From contig CAKZUS010000292.1 of assembly GCA_937921805.1 (NCBI GenBank), forward strand, positions 1 through 8,754: a DNA stretch of 8,754 nt, read 5' to 3'. The notes beneath the pieces were generated by a model. That model ran no database searches, was not told the origin of the DNA, and saw nothing but the letters and a program-made list of their open reading frames with translations. Positions 5,521-8,754 of this stretch are shown here, in pieces. The position numbers and the translations under genes were made by a program. Origin of the DNA: an uncultured Granulosicoccaceae bacterium (GTDB lineage Bacteria; Pseudomonadota; Gammaproteobacteria; JABXHR01). Each line of letters opens with the position of its first letter. The first letter of the stretch is position 1.

Positions 5521-8382
5521 ATGTCTATGAAGGCTCTACAAGACCAATCCATGCTAGACGGCGGTAACATCGCCTATCTAGAGCAAGAGTACGAACGCTA
5601 TCTGCAAGACCCCAGCAGCGTAGACGCCAGTTGGCGAGCCTACTTTGAGGGCTTTGGAAGTACAGCCAACGAGGCACTGCACTCGCAGGTGCGCGCACGC
5701 TTTGCCGAGATGGCGCGCAACGGCACACGACTCGCCGAGACGGCCACTGTTGGCGGCGGCGCATCGCCACCAGGCCAGCAGGGCGATGGCATGAAACAAA
5801 TTGGTGTCACCCAGTTGATCAATGCCTACCGAGTACGTGGTCACCAACTCGCCAAGATCGACCCGCTTGGACGCAATCGCAAACGCAACCGGGCTGAGGT
5901 GCGTGAGGTCGAGCTGCAGGGACACCATCTCCAAGAGCAAGACTACGACACGCATTTTCTCACGCCAGCTCTGTATGGCTTTGAAGGCGGATCGCTGCGA
6001 GAAATCGTCGAATTATTAGAGAACACCTACTGCGGCAGTATCGGCTACGAATTTATGTACGTCGATAACTTGGCACAAAAAGAATGGCTGCAGGCGCGCA
6101 TCGAACCTGTGCAAGGGCACCCACAGATAAGCCCTGAGCGCCAGCGCGAGCTGCTCGAACGCGTGACAGCGGCCGAGGGTTTAGAGCGCTATCTGCACAC
6201 CAAATATGTAGGGCAAAAGCGCTTTTCGCTTGAGGGCGGCGAAGGGCTGATCGTGATCATGTCCGAGCTAGTTCGCCTCGCTGGAGAGCAGCGCGTGCGC
6301 GAGCTGGTCGTAGGTATGGCACACCGCGGACGACTCAACGTACTCGTTAATATTCTGGGCAAAAGCCCCGCTGACTTGTTCTCGGAGTTCGAAGGCAAGC
6401 AGCTCGACGAGTCGCTCTCTTCTGGCGATGTAAAGTATCACCAGGGCTTTTCTTCGGACGTAGAGACCGAAGACGGCCACAGCATGCACTTGACCTTGGC
6501 GTTCAACCCCTCGCATCTTGAGGTGGTCTCCCCTGTCGTTGAAGGCTCGGTGCGCTCGCGCCAAGATCGCCACGGCGACAGCCAAGGGTCGCAAGTGATT
6601 CCCGTGGTGGTACACGGCGATGCGGCTTTTGCTGGCCAGGGTGTGGTCATGGAGACCTTCAACATGGCCGAATCGCGCGGATACTCGACCAAGGGCACCG
6701 TGCACATCATCGTCAACAATCAAATTGGCTTCACGACTTCCAACCTCGACGACGCACGCTCTACCGAGTACTGCACCGATGTCGCCAAGATGATTAATGC
6801 GCCGATTTTCCATGCCAATGGCGACGACCCAGAGGCCGTAGCTTTTGTCACCGAGCTGGCATTTGCTTTTCGCAATACATTCCAAAAAGACGTCGTGCTC
6901 GACCTCGTGTGCTACCGCCGCCACGGCCACAACGAAGCAGACGAGCCGTCGGCAACACAGCCCGAGATGTACAAAATCATCCGCGCTTTACCGACCACCC
7001 GCAAAATCTACGCAGACAAGCTTGAGCGTATTGGCACTCTACCCGCTGGCGGCGGTGATGCCGCAGCCAGCGCATTCCGCAACCGCCTAGACGCTGGAGA
7101 ATGCGTGGCGCCAGGCGTGGTGGACAATTCGAAAAAACCCGCCGGAGTCACCATCGACTGGCGCCCCTTTATTGGTGTCACCGATTGGCGCACTGCGGCA
7201 GATACCAACGTGCCGCCTAGCACTATCAAAGCCCTCTCAGATCGTTTAACAACCTTACCCGAAGACCTCGTGCCGCATCCACGCGTCGCGAAGATCATCG
7301 AAGACCGGCGCAAGATGGCTGCCGGTGAGCTTCCCTGCGATTGGGGTTTTGGTGAGACGATGGCCTACGCCACGCTGGTCAAAGAAGGCTACCGGGTACG
7401 CATCACAGGCCAAGACTGCGGTCGCGGCACTTTCTTTCACCGCCATGCTGTCTTACACAATCAAAACGGCGGCGATAGCCATGTGCCGCTGCGCAATGTC
7501 TCGCCAGATCAAGGCAATTTCTTGGTCATCGACTCGGTTCTGTCTGAACTGGCGGTATTGGGCTTCGAGTATGGCTATGCCAGCCACGACCCAGAGTCTT
7601 TGGTGATTTGGGAAGCGCAGTTTGGCGACTTTGCCAATGGTGCGCAGATGGTGATCGACCAGTTCATTTCCTCGGGCGAGACCAAATGGGGGCGCCTGTG
7701 CGGCCTAACGCTACTCTTGCCTCATGGCTACGAAGGCCAAGGCCCAGAGCACTCCTCGGGACGTATTGAGCGCTTCTTGCAGCTCTGTGCCGAGGACAAT
7801 ATGCAAATCATCGTGCCCTCCACGCCGGCGCAATGCTTTCACATGCTGCGCCGACAGGTGCTGCGTCCCTTGCGCCGCCCCATGATCGTGTTCTCTCCCA
7901 AAAGCCTGTTGCGCCACAAAAGTGCCGTCTCTAGCCTAGAGGAATTCGCGACGGGAGGCTTCCAGCCAGTGCTATTCGACCGCGAGGTGGATCCTGCTAA
8001 AGTCGAGCGGGTCGTGTTGTGCTCTGGCAAGGTCTACTACGACCTACATGCACAGCGCACCAGCGCAGACATCAACAATGTTGCGATTGTGCGCGTCGAG
8101 CAGCTCTATCCCTTCCCCTACGACGAGGTGCGCGAAGCGCTCAGCCTGTACCCCAATGCTGAAAAAGTTTTGTGGACACAAGAGGAGCCTCGTAACCAAG
8201 GTGCGTGGCGCGCCACACGACACCGTGTAGAGCGGGTGCTGCAACCCAATCAGACTCTCTCCTATGTCGGACGCCCCCCGTCGGCCTCGCCCGCTGTCGG
8301 CTACGCTTCCATCCATGCAGCACAGCAGCAAAAGCTAGTCGAGCAAGCGCTCGGCATGCAGGCCTACGAATTTGATCATTAA
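5521..8382 (+). CDS. sucA: 2-oxoglutarate dehydrogenase E1 component SucA
   Basis: SucA is the thiamine-diphosphate-dependent decarboxylase of the 2-oxoglutarate dehydrogenase complex; it hands the succinyl group to lipoyl-SucB in the TCA cycle. The 953-residue product aligns along its length with E. coli SucA (933). It has an N-terminal E2-docking helix region (DGGNIAYLEQEYERYLQDP), then MAHRGRLNVL at 266-275, HGDAAFAGQG at 365-374, CYRRHGHNEADEPS from 464, GRGTFFHRHAV from about 634, DSVLSELAVLGFEYGY with the conserved Glu at 676, and a C-terminal domain ending near GRPPSASPAVGY. All blocks expected for cofactor and substrate binding are present. The extra length includes a Gly-rich linker (about 75-90) after the N-terminal helix. 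I chose ATG 5521; ATG 5527 and an upstream TTG at 5467 are alternatives. The ribosome binding site is weak (AGAG well upstream). sucB follows after 51 bases. Confidence 0.97.
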   Translation: MSMKALQDQSMLDGGNIAYLEQEYERYLQDPSSVDASWRAYFEGFGSTANEALHSQVRARFAEMARNGTRLAETATVGGGASPPGQQGDGMKQIGVTQLINAYRVRGHQLAKIDPLGRNRKRNRAEVREVELQGHHLQEQDYDTHFLTPALYGFEGGSLREIVELLENTYCGSIGYEFMYVDNLAQKEWLQARIEPVQGHPQISPERQRELLERVTAAEGLERYLHTKYVGQKRFSLEGGEGLIVIMSELVRLAGEQRVRELVVGMAHRGRLNVLVNILGKSPADLFSEFEGKQLDESLSSGDVKYHQGFSSDVETEDGHSMHLTLAFNPSHLEVVSPVVEGSVRSRQDRHGDSQGSQVIPVVVHGDAAFAGQGVVMETFNMAESRGYSTKGTVHIIVNNQIGFTTSNLDDARSTEYCTDVAKMINAPIFHANGDDPEAVAFVTELAFAFRNTFQKDVVLDLVCYRRHGHNEADEPSATQPEMYKIIRALPTTRKIYADKLERIGTLPAGGGDAAASAFRNRLDAGECVAPGVVDNSKKPAGVTIDWRPFIGVTDWRTAADTNVPPSTIKALSDRLTTLPEDLVPHPRVAKIIEDRRKMAAGELPCDWGFGETMAYATLVKEGYRVRITGQDCGRGTFFHRHAVLHNQNGGDSHVPLRNVSPDQGNFLVIDSVLSELAVLGFEYGYASHDPESLVIWEAQFGDFANGAQMVIDQFISSGETKWGRLCGLTLLLPHGYEGQGPEHSSGRIERFLQLCAEDNMQIIVPSTPAQCFHMLRRQVLRPLRRPMIVFSPKSLLRHKSAVSSLEEFATGGFQPVLFDREVDPAKVERVVLCSGKVYYDLHAQRTSADINNVAIVRVEQLYPFPYDEVREALSLYPNAEKVLWTQEEPRNQGAWRATRHRVERVLQPNQTLSYVGRPPSASPAVGYASIHAAQQQKLVEQALGMQAYEFDH

Positions 8383-8384
8383 AT

Positions 8385-8401
8385 TGACCGCCCACCGGTC
8401 A
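8385..8401. repeat. Hairpin between sucA and sucB (TGACCG-CCCAC-CGGTCA)
   Basis: Perfect six-base arms around a five-base loop begin two bases after the sucA stop. There is no following T-run, so it is not an intrinsic terminator. A hairpin here could slow 3' exonuclease decay of the sucA message or affect sucB translation; this is inference from position only. Confidence 0.45.
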
Positions 8402-8417
8402 TATCGAACCCATTTCC

Positions 8418-8423
8418 AAGGAG
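8418..8423 (+). promoter_or_regulatory. Ribosome binding site of sucB
   Basis: AAGGAG lies ten bases before the ATG at 8434. It is clearly stronger than anything in front of sucA, so sucB appears able to initiate independently within the shared message. Confidence 0.75.
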
Positions 8424-8433
8424 CATATTAAGT

Positions 8434-8754
8434 ATGACTACCGAAATTCGCGTACCGACTTTGCCAGAGTCTGTCGCTGACGCCACTGTTGTGGCCTGGC
8501 ACAAGCAGCCTGGAGACGCCGTAGAGCGCGACGAGAACCTCGTTGATATTGAGACCGACAAGGTCGTACTAGAAGTGCCCTCCCCTGTCGCGGGTGTGAT
8601 GGGTGAGATCAGCGCCGCAGAGGGCGCGCTGGTCGTGGCTGATCAAATTCTGGCAACAGTGGTAGACGCTGGCACCACAGCGCCAGCAGCAGAGGCGCCC
8701 GCCAGCCCCGCTGAGAGCAGCGCAAGCGCCGCAGTCGCAGCACCAGCTGCTGCA
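8434..8754 (+). CDS. sucB: 2-oxoglutarate dehydrogenase E2 component SucB (dihydrolipoyl succinyltransferase), 3' end outside window
   Basis: SucB forms the core of the 2-oxoglutarate dehydrogenase complex and transfers the succinyl group from lipoamide to CoA. Only the first 107 codons are present. Residues 3 to about 77 are a lipoyl domain very like E. coli SucB: VPTLPESVADATVVAWHKQPGDAV, then IETDKVVLEVPSPVAG with the lipoylated lysine at 43, then DQILATV. The PESVADATV segment is typical of succinyl- rather than acetyl-transferases. From about residue 79 the sequence becomes an Ala/Pro-rich flexible linker (TTAPAAEAPASPAESSASA), as expected between the lipoyl and E1/E3-binding domains. 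The catalytic domain lies beyond the right edge. It is cotranscribed with sucA, judging by orientation and the 51-base gap. Confidence 0.97.
   Translation, partial: MTTEIRVPTLPESVADATVVAWHKQPGDAVERDENLVDIETDKVVLEVPSPVAGVMGEISAAEGALVVADQILATVVDAGTTAPAAEAPASPAESSASAAVAAPAAA

Noticed and set aside
6268..6930. 220-residue minus-strand open frame inside sucA
   Set aside because: It is the reverse shadow of a GC-rich, strongly conserved gene; SucA motifs on the plus strand fully explain the region.
7546..7548. SucA has Leu after the conserved Glu (LSEL) where E. coli has LSEE
   Set aside because: The first Glu is the conserved residue; the following position varies in other 2-oxoglutarate dehydrogenases (Tyr in mycobacterial and human enzymes as I recall), so no loss of function is implied.

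Overview
The window is ordinary, gene-dense chromosomal DNA of a proteobacterium, most likely a gammaproteobacterium. Four things point there: a FadD that reads almost colinearly with the E. coli enzyme, a YchJ-type SEC-C protein, a YfaZ-type outer membrane protein, and a sucA-sucB pair of the 2-oxoglutarate dehydrogenase type. The DUF1244/DUF6231 gene pair resembles what I recall from Pseudomonas and Halomonas relatives. I cannot name a genus. The DNA is moderately GC-rich. I see no IS element, phage gene, tRNA, rRNA, CRISPR array or other sign of recent transfer.

Layout, left to right. A YfaZ-like outer membrane protein gene runs off the left edge on the minus strand (1-275). An AT-rich divergent promoter region separates it from a zinc-ribbon Nudix hydrolase on the plus strand (405-989). 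The Nudix gene meets, tail to tail and with 19 bases of overlap, a minus-strand block. In transcription order that block is: YchJ/SEC-C protein (4264-3773), a tiny lipoprotein (3718-3524), long-chain acyl-CoA synthetase FadD (3485-1815), and a two-domain rhodanese/mercaptopyruvate-type sulfurtransferase (1810-971). The gaps are 54, 38 and 4 bases, so this may be one transcription unit.

A second divergent region (4265-4416) leads into a plus-strand couplet of small uncharacterised proteins, DUF1244 (4417-4704) and a DUF6231-like protein (4694-5110), which overlap by 11 bases. A 410-base stretch with no convincing gene follows. Then comes sucA (5521-8382), the E1 subunit of 2-oxoglutarate dehydrogenase, and 51 bases later the start of sucB (8434 to the right edge), the E2 succinyltransferase with its lipoyl domain.

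The two recognisable metabolic themes are fatty-acid activation (FadD feeding beta-oxidation) and the TCA cycle (SucAB consuming the 2-oxoglutarate formed from the resulting acetyl-CoA). Nothing shows that they are co-regulated. I found no convincing undescribed system. The most interesting leftovers are the coupled DUF1244/DUF6231 pair, the small lipoprotein ahead of fadD, the long gene-free sucA leader, short inverted repeats in three non-coding gaps, and an apparent excess of CTAGAG/CTCTAG hexamers.
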